Of a stretch of 64,000 bases of DNA, positions 55,921 to 64,000 are shown one piece after another. The DNA is from Pectinatus frisingensis. GTDB taxonomy: Bacteria > Bacillota > Negativicutes > Selenomonadales > Selenomonadaceae. The stretch lies in NCBI RefSeq assembly GCF_015732285.1, contig NZ_WIQU01000036.1, forward strand, positions 1 through 64,000, read 5' to 3'. Below the pieces are notes generated by a model, which was not told the DNA's origin, ran no database searches, and saw nothing but the letters and a program-made list of their open reading frames with translations. Both the position numbers and the translations under genes were made by a program. Position 1 is the first letter of the stretch, and each line of letters begins with the position of its first letter.

Positions 55921-58269
55921 TTTATTAGCTCCTTTTTCTTTTTGTACAATTATGTTGGAATTCGGCGGGAAGGTATTGTTTTGAGAATTATCCAGCCGTA
56001 AATTTCTTAAACGCAGTGCATTAGTTACAACGCATACACTGCTCAAACTCATGGCTGCAGCGGCAAACATTGGATTTAAACGTATTCCCCAAAGAGGATA
56101 AAGAAGTCCGGCGGCAATAGGAATACCAATTATATTATAAAAGAAAGCCCAGAATAAATTCTCTTTTATATTGCGAATCACCGCTTTGCTGAGATGCATG
56201 GTATTGACAACATCTAAAAGATTGCTTTTCATCAATACTATATCAGCGCTTTCAATAGCTATATCGGTTCCAGCTCCAATGGCAATACCAACGTCAGCGG
56301 CGGCCAAAGCGGGTGCATCATTTATACCATCACCAACCATGGCAACTTTATGACCGCTATTTTTTAATGCGGTTATTTGTGCTTCTTTTTGAGTTGGCAA
56401 TACATCGGCAATAACATTATCTATACCTACTTGTGATTTTATGGCATGGGCAGTTATTTTATTGTCACCGGTTAACATTATGACGTTTAAGCCATTTGCT
56501 TTTAATTTTTGTACAGCTGTCTTGCTGTCTGGTTTTATTGTATCTGCTACCGCAATAATACCAATAATTTTTTGTGTGTCGGCAAAAATTAATGGTGTTT
56601 TACCTTTTTGGGCCAGTTCCTGAATAATCTTATTTTGGATGTCATTGATGTAAATACCTTTTTCATGGAGGAGGTTTATATTTCCGGCATAATATTTTTG
56701 GCCGTTGATGCTTCCCTCGGCACCTAGACCTAAAAGTGCCTTAAAATCAGTTACAGTAGCAAATTTTATGGCATTAGTTTTACATCTATTGACAATAGCC
56801 TCTGCCAAAGGATGTTCGCTGCCTTTTTCAATTGAACCGGCTATTTTCAATAAACTGTTTTCATCGTTGCTGTCGGTGCAGATAATATCAGTGACAATGG
56901 GTTTTCCTGCAGTTATAGTACCTGTTTTATCGAGTACGATAGTGTCGATGGCGTGCGCTGTTTCCAATGCTTCACCGGATTTTATCAAAATGCCGTTTTG
57001 GGCTCCTTTGCCGGTACCGACCATAATAGCCACAGGTGTTGCTAAACCTAATGCACACGGGCAGGAGATAACCAATACAGTTATCGCCATCGATATGGCA
57101 AACTCAGTACCGGAACCATTATACAGCCAAAATAGACCGGTAAAACAAGAAATGCCGATAACTATAGGAACAAATACACCGGCAACCTTGTCGGCAAGTT
57201 TAGCTATAGGAGCTTTGCTGGCAGAAGCATCTTCAACCAATTTTATTATTTTAGCTATTGTTGTGTTTTTACCAACCTGTGTTGCCTTAGCGCGGATTAG
57301 GCCGGTCTTATTTATTGAAGCAGATATTAATTTGTCACCGGGGCTTTTTGTTACAGGGATGCTTTCACCGGTTAATGCAGCTTCATCAAAAGCTGAGTGT
57401 CCTTCGATGACTATACCATCGACAGCTGCAGCTTCTCCGGGTTTTATAATAAAAATGTCATCAACAAGGATATCATCAGCCGGAATAAGTTTTTCTGTGC
57501 CGTTTTTTATGACAGTTACTTTTTTAGGAGTGAGATTTATTAATTTGGTTATGGCATCGCTGGTTTTTCCTTTTGCTCTAGTTTCCAGATATTTACCTAC
57601 AGTTATTAAGGTAAGTATCATACCGGCTGACTCAAAATATAGATTGAGTCGGTAATGTTCAACAAGAGATGGAAGATTATAACCTAGTCCGTAGCCAATA
57701 CGATAAATGGAGAATATACCATAAACAATTGACGCACCAGCACCAATTGCGATTAAACTGTCCATATTGGGACTGCCCTTGCTGAGTGTTCTAAAGCCAT
57801 TAATAAAATAACTTTTATTGATTAGAACTATCGGCAGCAATAATAAGAGTTGTGTAAATGAGTAAGTGACAGCGTTGGCATTGCCTAAAAAATAGCTAGA
57901 CATAAAAGATGGCGGAGTAATTGATAACCAACTATAAATCATATGACCCATGGCAATATAAAGTAGTGGTATCAAAAATAACACAGAAGTAAAAAGACGC
58001 TGCCGCATGGCTGTGATGGCAGAAGTTTTATCAGGTACAGTAACTGTATCTGCCCTGCCAAAAACAGATGCGCCATAACCGGCACTTTCGACTGCAGTAA
58101 TTATTTTGGCTGAAGAAGTCGTTTCCTCATCGTAATCTACCTGCATACTATTGGTAAGTAAATTGACACTGGCATTTTTTACACCAGGTGTTTTTATCAC
58201 ACTTTTTTCAACATGGCTTGAACATGCCGAACAAGTCATGCCGGTTACAGAAAATTTTTGTTTCATCAT
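55708..58269 (-). CDS. copA: copper-exporting P1B-type ATPase with C-terminally fused CopZ domain
   Basis: An 853-residue Cu(I) export ATPase. Domains in order: N-terminal heavy-metal-binding domain (GMTCSAC, C13 and C16); membrane helices from about 90; metal channel C403-P-C405 in ISCPCALGLATPVA; phosphorylation site D447 in LDKTGTITAGKP; hinge GDGINDAPALAAADVG; last helices near 740. An unusual tail follows: a low-complexity linker (NSQNNTFPPNSN) and a second metal-binding domain (IEGMSCSHCTNAV) at residues about 784-853. The ATPase pumps Cu(I) across the inner membrane. Six bases separate it from csoR upstream, so copper controls it. Confidence 0.95.
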   Translation of the reverse strand: MMKQKFSVTGMTCSACSSHVEKSVIKTPGVKNASVNLLTNSMQVDYDEETTSSAKIITAVESAGYGASVFGRADTVTVPDKTSAITAMRQRLFTSVLFLIPLLYIAMGHMIYSWLSITPPSFMSSYFLGNANAVTYSFTQLLLLLPIVLINKSYFINGFRTLSKGSPNMDSLIAIGAGASIVYGIFSIYRIGYGLGYNLPSLVEHYRLNLYFESAGMILTLITVGKYLETRAKGKTSDAITKLINLTPKKVTVIKNGTEKLIPADDILVDDIFIIKPGEAAAVDGIVIEGHSAFDEAALTGESIPVTKSPGDKLISASINKTGLIRAKATQVGKNTTIAKIIKLVEDASASKAPIAKLADKVAGVFVPIVIGISCFTGLFWLYNGSGTEFAISMAITVLVISCPCALGLATPVAIMVGTGKGAQNGILIKSGEALETAHAIDTIVLDKTGTITAGKPIVTDIICTDSNDENSLLKIAGSIEKGSEHPLAEAIVNRCKTNAIKFATVTDFKALLGLGAEGSINGQKYYAGNINLLHEKGIYINDIQNKIIQELAQKGKTPLIFADTQKIIGIIAVADTIKPDSKTAVQKLKANGLNVIMLTGDNKITAHAIKSQVGIDNVIADVLPTQKEAQITALKNSGHKVAMVGDGINDAPALAAADVGIAIGAGTDIAIESADIVLMKSNLLDVVNTMHLSKAVIRNIKENLFWAFFYNIIGIPIAAGLLYPLWGIRLNPMFAAAAMSLSSVCVVTNALRLRNLRLDNSQNNTFPPNSNIIVQKEKGANKMKTVTIMIEGMSCSHCTNAVTKALQSVNGVDDVKVSLEKKNAVVTADNNISVDILKNAVINAGYDVIDLK

Positions 58270-58275
58270 ATATAC

Positions 58276-58590
58276 CTACTTCATCTGTTTTTTTAAAAGC
58301 TCGCAAAGTTCATTGATGGCAGTGTCGTTACCCTTTCTTATGTCATCGGCAACACAAGTTTTAATATGCCGGGCCAGCAGTTCCTTGTTAAAACTGTTGA
58401 GAGCTGATTGTACAGCAGAAACCTGTATTAAAATATCAACACAGTAACGGTCGTTTTCCACCATCGCCTTTAAGCCGCGTATTTGTCCTTCAATCTTATT
58501 TAATCGTGTAGTAAGATCTTTTTTTTCTGCTGCAGCTCGTCGTTTATATTTTATATTGTCTTGTTGGATATTTTTACAATTACAGCTCAT
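58276..58590 (-). CDS. csoR: copper-sensing repressor CsoR
   Basis: A 104-residue CsoR (DUF156) protein, all helical. Cu(I) ligands C50, H75 and C79 are visible in NDRYCVDIL and LLARHIKTC, the C-H-C set specific for copper. Extra N-terminal residues include C3 and C5. It represses its own operon with copA and releases on Cu(I) binding. A GTATACCCC-type inverted repeat sits at its promoter. Start follows CGGAGGAAAT. Confidence 0.95.
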   Translation of the reverse strand: MSCNCKNIQQDNIKYKRRAAAEKKDLTTRLNKIEGQIRGLKAMVENDRYCVDILIQVSAVQSALNSFNKELLARHIKTCVADDIRKGNDTAINELCELLKKQMK

Positions 58591-58603
58591 ATCATTTCCT
58601 CCG

Positions 58604-58622
58604 TATACCCCAAGGGGGTATA
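58604..58622. promoter_or_regulatory. CsoR operator
   Basis: TATACCCC-aag-GGGGTATA, the typical CsoR GC-tract inverted repeat, between the -10 and the csoR start on the minus strand. Confidence 0.85.
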
Positions 58623-58625
58623 TAT

Positions 58626-58654
58626 AATATACATCGTTATTTATTATCTGTCAA
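58626..58654 (-). promoter_or_regulatory. csoR-copA promoter
   Basis: On the minus strand TTGACA, 17 bp, TATATT, with the CsoR site immediately downstream of the -10. Confidence 0.7.
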
Positions 58655-58675
58655 GTATGAATTAAATAATTGTTT

Positions 58676-58704
58676 TTGACTTAGAATATAATATTGCATA
58701 TAAT
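58676..58704 (+). promoter_or_regulatory. promoter of the fhaA-pknB operon
   Basis: TTGACT, 17 bp, TATAAT, about 40 bp before fhaA. It is divergent from the csoR promoter, and the two -35 regions are only 21 bp apart. Confidence 0.68.
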
Positions 58705-58742
58705 AGGGATATTAAATTCGGAAAGACAACGGGGCGATATAA

Positions 58743-59489
58743 ATGTCATTTTCTAAAATGGAAACTTTTTTAGAAAAACATATCGAGGGATTTTTTAATC
58801 GTAAATTTGCCAGTGATCTTCAATTTGTGGAGTTGCAGAAAAATGTTGAGCGTTCAATGGGCCGCAATAAAAAAATGATAAATGGCATTTTGTTTGCCCC
58901 TAACTGCTATATATTGCAGATGAGCGGTGCTGATTATGACCGTATCTGTTCACGTAAGGCACGGGAAATGCTTTATGAATATATCGTACGTATGATAATA
59001 CGGAGTAACTTATTTATTGATGGACATTTAAATGTAAAATTTTGTAAAAATAGTAGTTTGAAAAAAGGCGCCTGTGAAGTAACGGCAAATTACGCTGCTG
59101 ATAGTGACTGCACTGCTGCAACAGGTGATGTAGCGGAAAAGACTATTGTTATAAGAAAACCGACAATAAAAGAAACAGCGTCAATGCCGCTGGAACGGTT
59201 TTATGCTGGACTGACTGTAATAGAAGGTTATGATATTGATTCGAGATTAGAAATTGGTGAACACCAGATACATATAGGAAGACGGGCAGAAAATGAATTT
59301 TTGTTGACTGATCCTAATGCCTCCAGATTGCATGCCTATATAACATTTGAAAAGTATCGTCATATATTGTATGATGCTGATAGTTTAAACGGGACTTTTG
59401 TAAATGGGAAAAAGATTACAGCACTTTGTCTGAATAATGAAGATGTGATTACTATTGGGCAGAGTAAACTTATTTACGAGGTGCTTTGA
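58743..59489 (+). CDS. fhaA: FHA-domain protein with N-terminal DUF3662 (FhaA-like)
   Basis: A 248-residue cytosolic signalling protein. Residues about 1-110 match DUF3662 (FLEKHIEGFFNRKFASDLQFVELQKNVERSM), the N-terminal domain of mycobacterial FhaA. A linker of about 45 residues follows, then an FHA phosphothreonine-binding domain (IGRRAENEFLLTDPNASRLHA, LNGTFVNGKKI). It is shorter than actinobacterial FhaA, which has a long repetitive linker. It starts an operon with a second FHA gene, PP2C phosphatase, RodA, PBP and kinase, all overlapping by 4 nt or so, so it should read phosphorylated targets of that kinase. Confidence 0.92.
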   Translation: MSFSKMETFLEKHIEGFFNRKFASDLQFVELQKNVERSMGRNKKMINGILFAPNCYILQMSGADYDRICSRKAREMLYEYIVRMIIRSNLFIDGHLNVKFCKNSSLKKGACEVTANYAADSDCTAATGDVAEKTIVIRKPTIKETASMPLERFYAGLTVIEGYDIDSRLEIGEHQIHIGRRAENEFLLTDPNASRLHAYITFEKYRHILYDADSLNGTFVNGKKITALCLNNEDVITIGQSKLIYEVL

Positions 59490-59923
59490 TGATCATAAAG
59501 ACAGTAATGGTAATATTAGAATATGCATTGTTGTTGTTTATATGTGCTTTTATTTGTAAGACAATGCGGGCAATATATAAAGATTTATATAATGATTCAC
59601 ATGAAAAAGGCAATGTTCGTTCAATTAAAAAGGTGGCATTGTTAGTTCTACAGTCTTATGATGAAAATATCATCAATAAACGGGTATTATTTACTGAATT
59701 GATTACTTTAGGCAGAGGCCCTGATAATAATATAGTATTGTCAGATGCTTACGTATCGTATCATCATGCAGTAATCAGCCATATTAAGAATCAATACCAG
59801 ATTGAAGACTTGCACAGTAGAAATCATACATACGTGAATGAGCAGGAAATAAGAAATAAATCATTTTTACAAAATGGCGATATAATAAAAATTGGGACAA
59901 CAGTATTTAAATTTGAGAGGTGA
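59486..59923 (+). CDS. fhaB: membrane-anchored FHA-domain protein (FhaB/FipA-like)
   Basis: A 145-residue protein. Residues 5-27 form one membrane helix; the FHA domain fills about 55-145 (ITLGRGPDNNIVLSDAYVSYHHAVI). The usual loop NGTFVN is here RNHTYVN, still with the Thr/Tyr-Val-Asn end. It overlaps fhaA and prpC by 4 nt each. In mycobacteria FhaB (FipA) binds FtsZ-associated proteins and is phosphorylated by the operon kinases; a similar role here is inference from order. Confidence 0.9.
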   Translation: MMIIKTVMVILEYALLLFICAFICKTMRAIYKDLYNDSHEKGNVRSIKKVALLVLQSYDENIINKRVLFTELITLGRGPDNNIVLSDAYVSYHHAVISHIKNQYQIEDLHSRNHTYVNEQEIRNKSFLQNGDIIKIGTTVFKFER

Positions 59924-60633
59924 TAATAATGCACGTGACACATGGCACTAATGTGGGCCTGGTCAGAGGTAATAATGAAGATAGTTATGTTTGTGCCGAA
60001 CCTCATATTTTTGCTGTTGCTGATGGAATGGGCGGACATGCTGCAGGTGAAGTGGCCAGTAAACTGCTGATTGGCGAGATAAGAAAGAACTTAGAAACAC
60101 TCTCGTCGGTGACCTGTGATGAAAAAATGCTGCAGCGATGCATTACAACGGCTAATAGTATTATATTGAGTAAATCCGCTGAAAACAGAACATTAGCGGG
60201 AATGGGGACAACAGCCAGTATTATTTGTTTACAAACTGATAAGGTCATATGGGCACATATAGGTGACAGCCGGATATATTGCTGCCATGCCGGACAGCTG
60301 CGACAGATTACTACGGATCATTCTCTGGTTGATGCATGGGTGAAGAATGGGACTATAACGGCAGAGGAAGCGCTACATCATCCGCAGAAAAATATTTTAA
60401 CTCGTGCGGTTGGTGTAGAGACCGATATAAAAGTAGATACCGGGACATTCCCAGTAGAAACAGGTGATAAACTTTTACTGGCCACCGATGGGTTGACTAA
60501 CATGGTGGAAAATGCTGAGATAAAACAAATTATGTTTGATGAAAGTATTCATGATAAAGCTGAATTCCTTATTCAAGAGGCACTGCAGCATGGTGGAATA
60601 GATAATATAACGGCAATAGTGGTGGAACTTTGA
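59920..60633 (+). CDS. prpC: PP2C-family protein Ser/Thr phosphatase
   Basis: A 237-residue metal-dependent phosphatase of the PstP/PrpC/Stp type. Motifs: VRGNNEDSYVC (first metal Asp), VADGMGGHAAGEVAS, AHIGDSRIYCC, LTRAVGVE, and GIDNITAIVVEL. It lacks the transmembrane and extracellular part of mycobacterial PstP, so it is cytosolic. It removes phosphate from targets of the kinase at the end of the operon and from the kinase itself. Overlaps of 4 nt on both sides show tight coupling. Confidence 0.95.
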   Translation: MIIMHVTHGTNVGLVRGNNEDSYVCAEPHIFAVADGMGGHAAGEVASKLLIGEIRKNLETLSSVTCDEKMLQRCITTANSIILSKSAENRTLAGMGTTASIICLQTDKVIWAHIGDSRIYCCHAGQLRQITTDHSLVDAWVKNGTITAEEALHHPQKNILTRAVGVETDIKVDTGTFPVETGDKLLLATDGLTNMVENAEIKQIMFDESIHDKAEFLIQEALQHGGIDNITAIVVEL

Positions 60634-61889
60634 TGTATTATTTAAAGAATAGGATATTACTGTTACAGGCCTGTCTGCCGGTCTTGGCAATGGCTTTGTT
60701 TTATCTAAAAGATGCTTCTGCGGTAAACAATGTCAATTTGTCGATAATGGCAGTATCATGTGTAATATTTGTTGTTGTGCCAATGATGGCAAAGAAGTTT
60801 TTAAAAAATACTGATGAATATATACTGCCGTTAATTTGTTTCTTGTGCAGTATCAGTCTCATTATGATGCTGCGGTTAAAAGTTTCTTTGTTTTATGCCC
60901 AGTTTCGCTGGATTGTAATTGGTATGGTACTTATGTTTATCACAATAAAATTTGCCGATAAGCTTTTACAACTGCTTGATTATCCGTATATACTTGGATT
61001 ATGCGCTATAATTATTATTGGCTCAGTTATTATATTTGGCACTGAAATAGGCGGTGGTTTAAACTGGATAATAATCGGACCTTTTCAAATACAGCCAGCC
61101 GAATTTTCTAAGTTGCTGATTCTTGGTTTTTTGGCAACATATCTGCAAGAAAATAAAAATATGCTTAATTTACCTAACAGGCATTGGATCTTTTTATATT
61201 TGCCACCGCTTAGATTTTTGGCTCCTTTAGTGATGATTTGGGGAATAGCATTATTAATATTTGTTTATCAGCGTAATTTGGGTTTTGCTTTGTTATTCTT
61301 TGGCATGGCAGTAATGATGACTTATGCTGCGACAAGTAATAAATCATATATATTTTTGGCGGCAGTTTTTTTTATATTGGCTTCCATTTTTAGTTATATG
61401 ATGTTTGGGCATGTACGGGTACGAGTTGAAATTTGGCTTAATCCATGGGCGGATCCTATGGGTAAAGCTTATCAGATAGTGCAGTCTTTATTTGCGCTGG
61501 GATATGGCGGATTTTTTGGCACAGGTTTTTTTCATGGCTCACCGGAATTGATACCGATAGTATATACGGACTTTATTTTTTCCGCGATTGGTGAAGAATT
61601 CGGCTTTATTGGCGTTATATCAGTAATTATGGCATATTTGCTGATATTTTTCCGTTCAGCTAAAATTGCGTTTGCCTGTGTGAATGAAAAATACAAATTA
61701 TTATCCTTTGGCATAGCCGGCACGATGTTATTACAGGCATTTATAATTCTTGCGGGAGATACAAAATTAATTCCATTAACTGGAATTACACTGCCATTTA
61801 TTAGTTATGGGGGCAGTTCAATGCTTTCAGAATTTATTGCAATAGGGTTGTTGCTGGCAATAAATGCAAGGGAGAAAAATCGTGCGTAA
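60630..61889 (+). CDS. rodA: FtsW/RodA/SpoVE-family peptidoglycan polymerase
   Basis: A 419-residue SEDS protein with about ten to twelve membrane helices. Seen: GGGLNWIIIGPFQIQPAEFSK (conserved loop), IWLNPWADPMGKAYQIVQSLFALGYGG (catalytic Asp region), AIGEEFGFIGVI, and LTGITLPFISYGGSSML. It polymerises glycan strands from lipid II together with the class B PBP encoded next. Adjacency in a kinase/FHA operon points to elongation or division control rather than sporulation. Confidence 0.94.
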   Translation: MMYYLKNRILLLQACLPVLAMALFYLKDASAVNNVNLSIMAVSCVIFVVVPMMAKKFLKNTDEYILPLICFLCSISLIMMLRLKVSLFYAQFRWIVIGMVLMFITIKFADKLLQLLDYPYILGLCAIIIIGSVIIFGTEIGGGLNWIIIGPFQIQPAEFSKLLILGFLATYLQENKNMLNLPNRHWIFLYLPPLRFLAPLVMIWGIALLIFVYQRNLGFALLFFGMAVMMTYAATSNKSYIFLAAVFFILASIFSYMMFGHVRVRVEIWLNPWADPMGKAYQIVQSLFALGYGGFFGTGFFHGSPELIPIVYTDFIFSAIGEEFGFIGVISVIMAYLLIFFRSAKIAFACVNEKYKLLSFGIAGTMLLQAFIILAGDTKLIPLTGITLPFISYGGSSMLSEFIAIGLLLAINAREKNRA

Positions 61890-63294
61890 TAACGACATAA
61901 ATAGAAATATGTTTAGAATAGTACGTGTATTTATTATATTATTCATTATTTTGATAGGAAATTTGTCTTATATACAGATAGTTAAAAGTGAGTGGTATGA
62001 CAGTAATCCGCTTAATCCACGCATTGCCAATAAGGAAAATTCTACTTTGCGCGGGGACATATTGGATTGTAATGGGAAAAAAATTGCCTATAGTGAGAAT
62101 ACGGGTAAAATAGTAAAACGAATATATCCATATGGGATGGTGTTTGCTCAAGCAGTAGGTTATACTGGTACCAGCATAGGAAATTCAGGTATTGAACAGG
62201 GCGAAAATGCTAACTTATCAGGTGTTAATATGCTGCTTCATCAGCTGGGACCTTTGGAACAGTTATTTGCTGCAGATAAGGGAAATAATGTAAAATTGAC
62301 GTTAGATGCTATTGTGCAAAAGGCGGCATGGGATGCAATGGGGAACAAACGCGGTGCTGTTGTGGTATTGGACACGAATACCGGAGCCATATTGGCGATG
62401 GTGAGTAAACCGTCATTTGATCCTAACAGCGCGGCAAAAAACTGGGAAAGTTTGCGTGTTGATAAACTAAGCCCGTTATTAAATAGAGTAACGCAGGGAA
62501 TGTACCCACCCGGTTCATCAATAAAACCAATGATGGCTGATGCGGCTTTGCAGCAAAATGTGATAACTTCCGATGAAAAAATAGAATGTGGACCTTATTA
62601 TGATTTAGGGAACAATCAAAAGATATATGAAGCTGATAATGCTGTATATGGGAATATAGATTTGGAGGAAGGCATAATTCATTCCAGTAATGTGATGTTT
62701 GCCGGATTGGCAGTAAAAATGGGTGAAGCCGGGTTAAAAAAGGCGTTCGACCGCTTTGGCTTTAATGATGGGCTGCAAACAGATTTTGCAGTTGAATCAG
62801 CGCATTTACCCGATTTTTCTAAGTTGAACAAGGGAGAAATTGCCCAGGTTGGCATAGGACAGGCTAACTTGTTGGTATCACCATTGCAGATGGCAATGTT
62901 AGCTGAATCATTTGGCAATCAGGGGAAAATGATGAAGCCTTATCTGGTGGAAGAGGTGACTTCACCGAACGGAGGAGTGCTTCAAAAGGCATCACCAAGT
63001 GTATTTAAGGAAGTAACTACACCGGATAGGGCAGACTTGATAGAAAGTTATATGAAAAATGAGGTATTGAGGGGTACCGGGCGAAATGCGGCAGTAAAAG
63101 GGACTGTAGTTGCCGGCAAAACAGGAACGGCGGAAAATTCTCTTGGCGCTGATCATGCATGGTTTATTGGTACGGCACAAGTGGGAAATAAGAAAATTTC
63201 GTTTGCAGTTATTTTGGAAAATAGTGGATTTGGCGGATCTGAGGCTGCGCCAGTCATAAAAGATATAATAACTACTATGCTTAAGGAGGATTAA
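61882..63294 (+). CDS. pbpA: class B penicillin-binding protein (PbpA-like transpeptidase)
   Basis: A 470-residue membrane-anchored transpeptidase. One N-terminal helix (about 11-31), a short dimerisation domain (STLRGDILDCNGKKIAYSEN), then the penicillin-binding domain with SxxK in PPGSSIKPMMA, SxN in IHSSNVMFAG, and KTG in VAGKTGTAEN. It has the short length of mycobacterial PbpA and no PASTA repeats. I choose GTG at 61882 behind AAGGGAG; the in-frame ATG at 61864 lacks a site. It partners the SEDS polymerase, whose stop it overlaps by 8 nt. Confidence 0.93.
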   Translation: MRNNDINRNMFRIVRVFIILFIILIGNLSYIQIVKSEWYDSNPLNPRIANKENSTLRGDILDCNGKKIAYSENTGKIVKRIYPYGMVFAQAVGYTGTSIGNSGIEQGENANLSGVNMLLHQLGPLEQLFAADKGNNVKLTLDAIVQKAAWDAMGNKRGAVVVLDTNTGAILAMVSKPSFDPNSAAKNWESLRVDKLSPLLNRVTQGMYPPGSSIKPMMADAALQQNVITSDEKIECGPYYDLGNNQKIYEADNAVYGNIDLEEGIIHSSNVMFAGLAVKMGEAGLKKAFDRFGFNDGLQTDFAVESAHLPDFSKLNKGEIAQVGIGQANLLVSPLQMAMLAESFGNQGKMMKPYLVEEVTSPNGGVLQKASPSVFKEVTTPDRADLIESYMKNEVLRGTGRNAAVKGTVVAGKTGTAENSLGADHAWFIGTAQVGNKKISFAVILENSGFGGSEAAPVIKDIITTMLKED

Positions 63295-63296
63295 AC

Positions 63297-64000
63297 ATGA
63301 TGGCTAAACAGATTTTGGCGGAACGTTATGAATTGATAGAGCGCATTGGTGACGGAGGAATGGCTGCCGTATATCGAGCTCATGACCAGCTTTTGGATCG
63401 TTATGTCGCGGTTAAAATATTGCATCCTCAATTTGCCAATGATGAAGAATTTATAGTTCGATTTAAAAAAGAGGCACAAGGTGCAGCTAAATTATCTCAT
63501 GTCAACATTGTCAATATTTATGACGTTGGTGAATGGGAAGGCAAACATTTTATAGTTATGGAATATGTTGAAGGCGAAACATTGAAAAATAAAATTCAAC
63601 GGGAAGGACAGCTTTCAATACGTGATGTGCTTGATATAAGCGGACAAATATGTGAAGCATTGGAACATGCTCATTCACATAATCTTATTCATTGTGATAT
63701 AAAACCTCATAATATTTTATTAAAACCTAATGGGCAGGTAAAGGTAGCTGATTTTGGTATTGCCCGGGCAGCTTCTTCTTCAACGATGACTTATAGTGGT
63801 AATGTAGTGGGTTCTGTTCATTACATTTCTCCTGAACAGGCACAAGGTAATGCTATAACGCCTAAGTCAGATATTTATTCGCTGGGGGTAGTAATTTATG
63901 AAATGTTAACAGGCCAAGTGCCATTTAAGGGTGAAAATGTTGTCAGCATTGCTTTAAAGCATTTACAGGAAATGCCTGCTCCAATACATGAATTGCGTCC
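63297..64000 (+). CDS. pknB: Ser/Thr protein kinase (PknB/PrkC type), 5' part only
   Basis: The kinase domain is visible for 234 codons before the window ends. It starts MMAKQILAERYELIERI, with the Gly loop IGDGGMAAVYRA, ATP lysine K40 in VAVKILHP, the catalytic loop HCDIKPHN (H132-C133-D134), the metal-binding DFGIARAA, and GSVHYISPEQAQG. Most PrkC/PknB kinases have HRD; here the Arg is Cys, so this is a non-RD kinase. The usual C-terminal membrane helix and PASTA repeats would lie beyond the window. Start follows AAGGAGGA inside the end of pbpA. Confidence 0.95.
   Translation, partial: MMAKQILAERYELIERIGDGGMAAVYRAHDQLLDRYVAVKILHPQFANDEEFIVRFKKEAQGAAKLSHVNIVNIYDVGEWEGKHFIVMEYVEGETLKNKIQREGQLSIRDVLDISGQICEALEHAHSHNLIHCDIKPHNILLKPNGQVKVADFGIARAASSSTMTYSGNVVGSVHYISPEQAQGNAITPKSDIYSLGVVIYEMLTGQVPFKGENVVSIALKHLQEMPAPIHELR

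Noticed and set aside
56705-57655. 316-codon plus-strand open frame inside copA
   Set aside because: Antisense to the ATPase motifs (DKTGT, CPC); the composition reflects the complement of the copA helices.

Overview
The window comes from a low-GC bacterial chromosome. It reads like a Firmicute of the class Negativicutes (Selenomonas/Pectinatus type). This is inferred from gene content: a propionate-type methylmalonyl-CoA mutase operon under a cobalamin riboswitch, a SCIFF peptide/maturase pair, the rapZ-yvcK-whiA operon, a glycolytic run containing the NifU-like/GGGtGRT pair, and HrcA/CIRCE-controlled chaperones. No 16S or tRNA gene is present to settle the identity. I see no prophage, CRISPR array or complete insertion sequence; most of the window is ordinary chromosomal core.

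Layout. 1-4.1 kb: the tail of an unknown frame, a secreted phospholipase C-type phosphoesterase, and a split chromate transporter. 4.1-10.7 kb: cobalamin riboswitch, tandem terminators, mutA-mutB-meaB, and an MsrA-fold protein that has lost its catalytic Cys and Glu. 10.9-15.9 kb: DeoR regulator, fructose-6-phosphate aldolase, and a divergent glycyl radical activase/enzyme pair. 16-20 kb: MFS and GNAT genes, then groESL with CIRCE. 20-28 kb: HAD phosphatase, rapZ-yvcK-whiA-deacetylase-unknown secreted protein, then scfA/scfB. 28-36.5 kb: gap-pgk-tpi-gpmI, NifU-like and GGGtGRT genes, pyk. 36.5-39.4 kb: htpG with its own CIRCE and a small secreted protein. 39.5-47.7 kb: complete argCJBDFGH. 47.7-55.6 kb: LacI regulator and the galacturonate genes uxaC-transporter-HIT-uxaB-uxaA. 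55.7-58.6 kb: csoR-copA, with a copZ domain fused to the end of copA. 58.7-64 kb: fhaA-fhaB-prpC-rodA-pbpA-pknB, running off the end.

How the genes work together. Galacturonate enters through the GPH symporter and is converted by UxaC, UxaB and UxaA to 2-keto-3-deoxygluconate. The lower glycolytic genes (all but enolase) are here as one run. Methylmalonyl-CoA mutase with its GTPase chaperone serves the succinate-propionate interconversion. Arginine can be made from glutamate by the acetyl-cycling route. The last block couples a Ser/Thr kinase, its phosphatase and two FHA readers to a RodA/PBP pair for cell-wall growth.

Items most worth a second look: (1) the MsrA-like pseudoenzyme behind meaB; (2) two copies, about 40 kb apart, of a roughly 135-bp long-palindrome element, each wedged between convergent genes; (3) the copA-copZ fusion that keeps a ribosome binding site and start for a separate CopZ; (4) a cobalamin riboswitch in front of a cobalamin-dependent enzyme. 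Lesser ones are the GRE-aldolase module with its palindromes, the structured gap leader, and a kinase with HCD in place of HRD.
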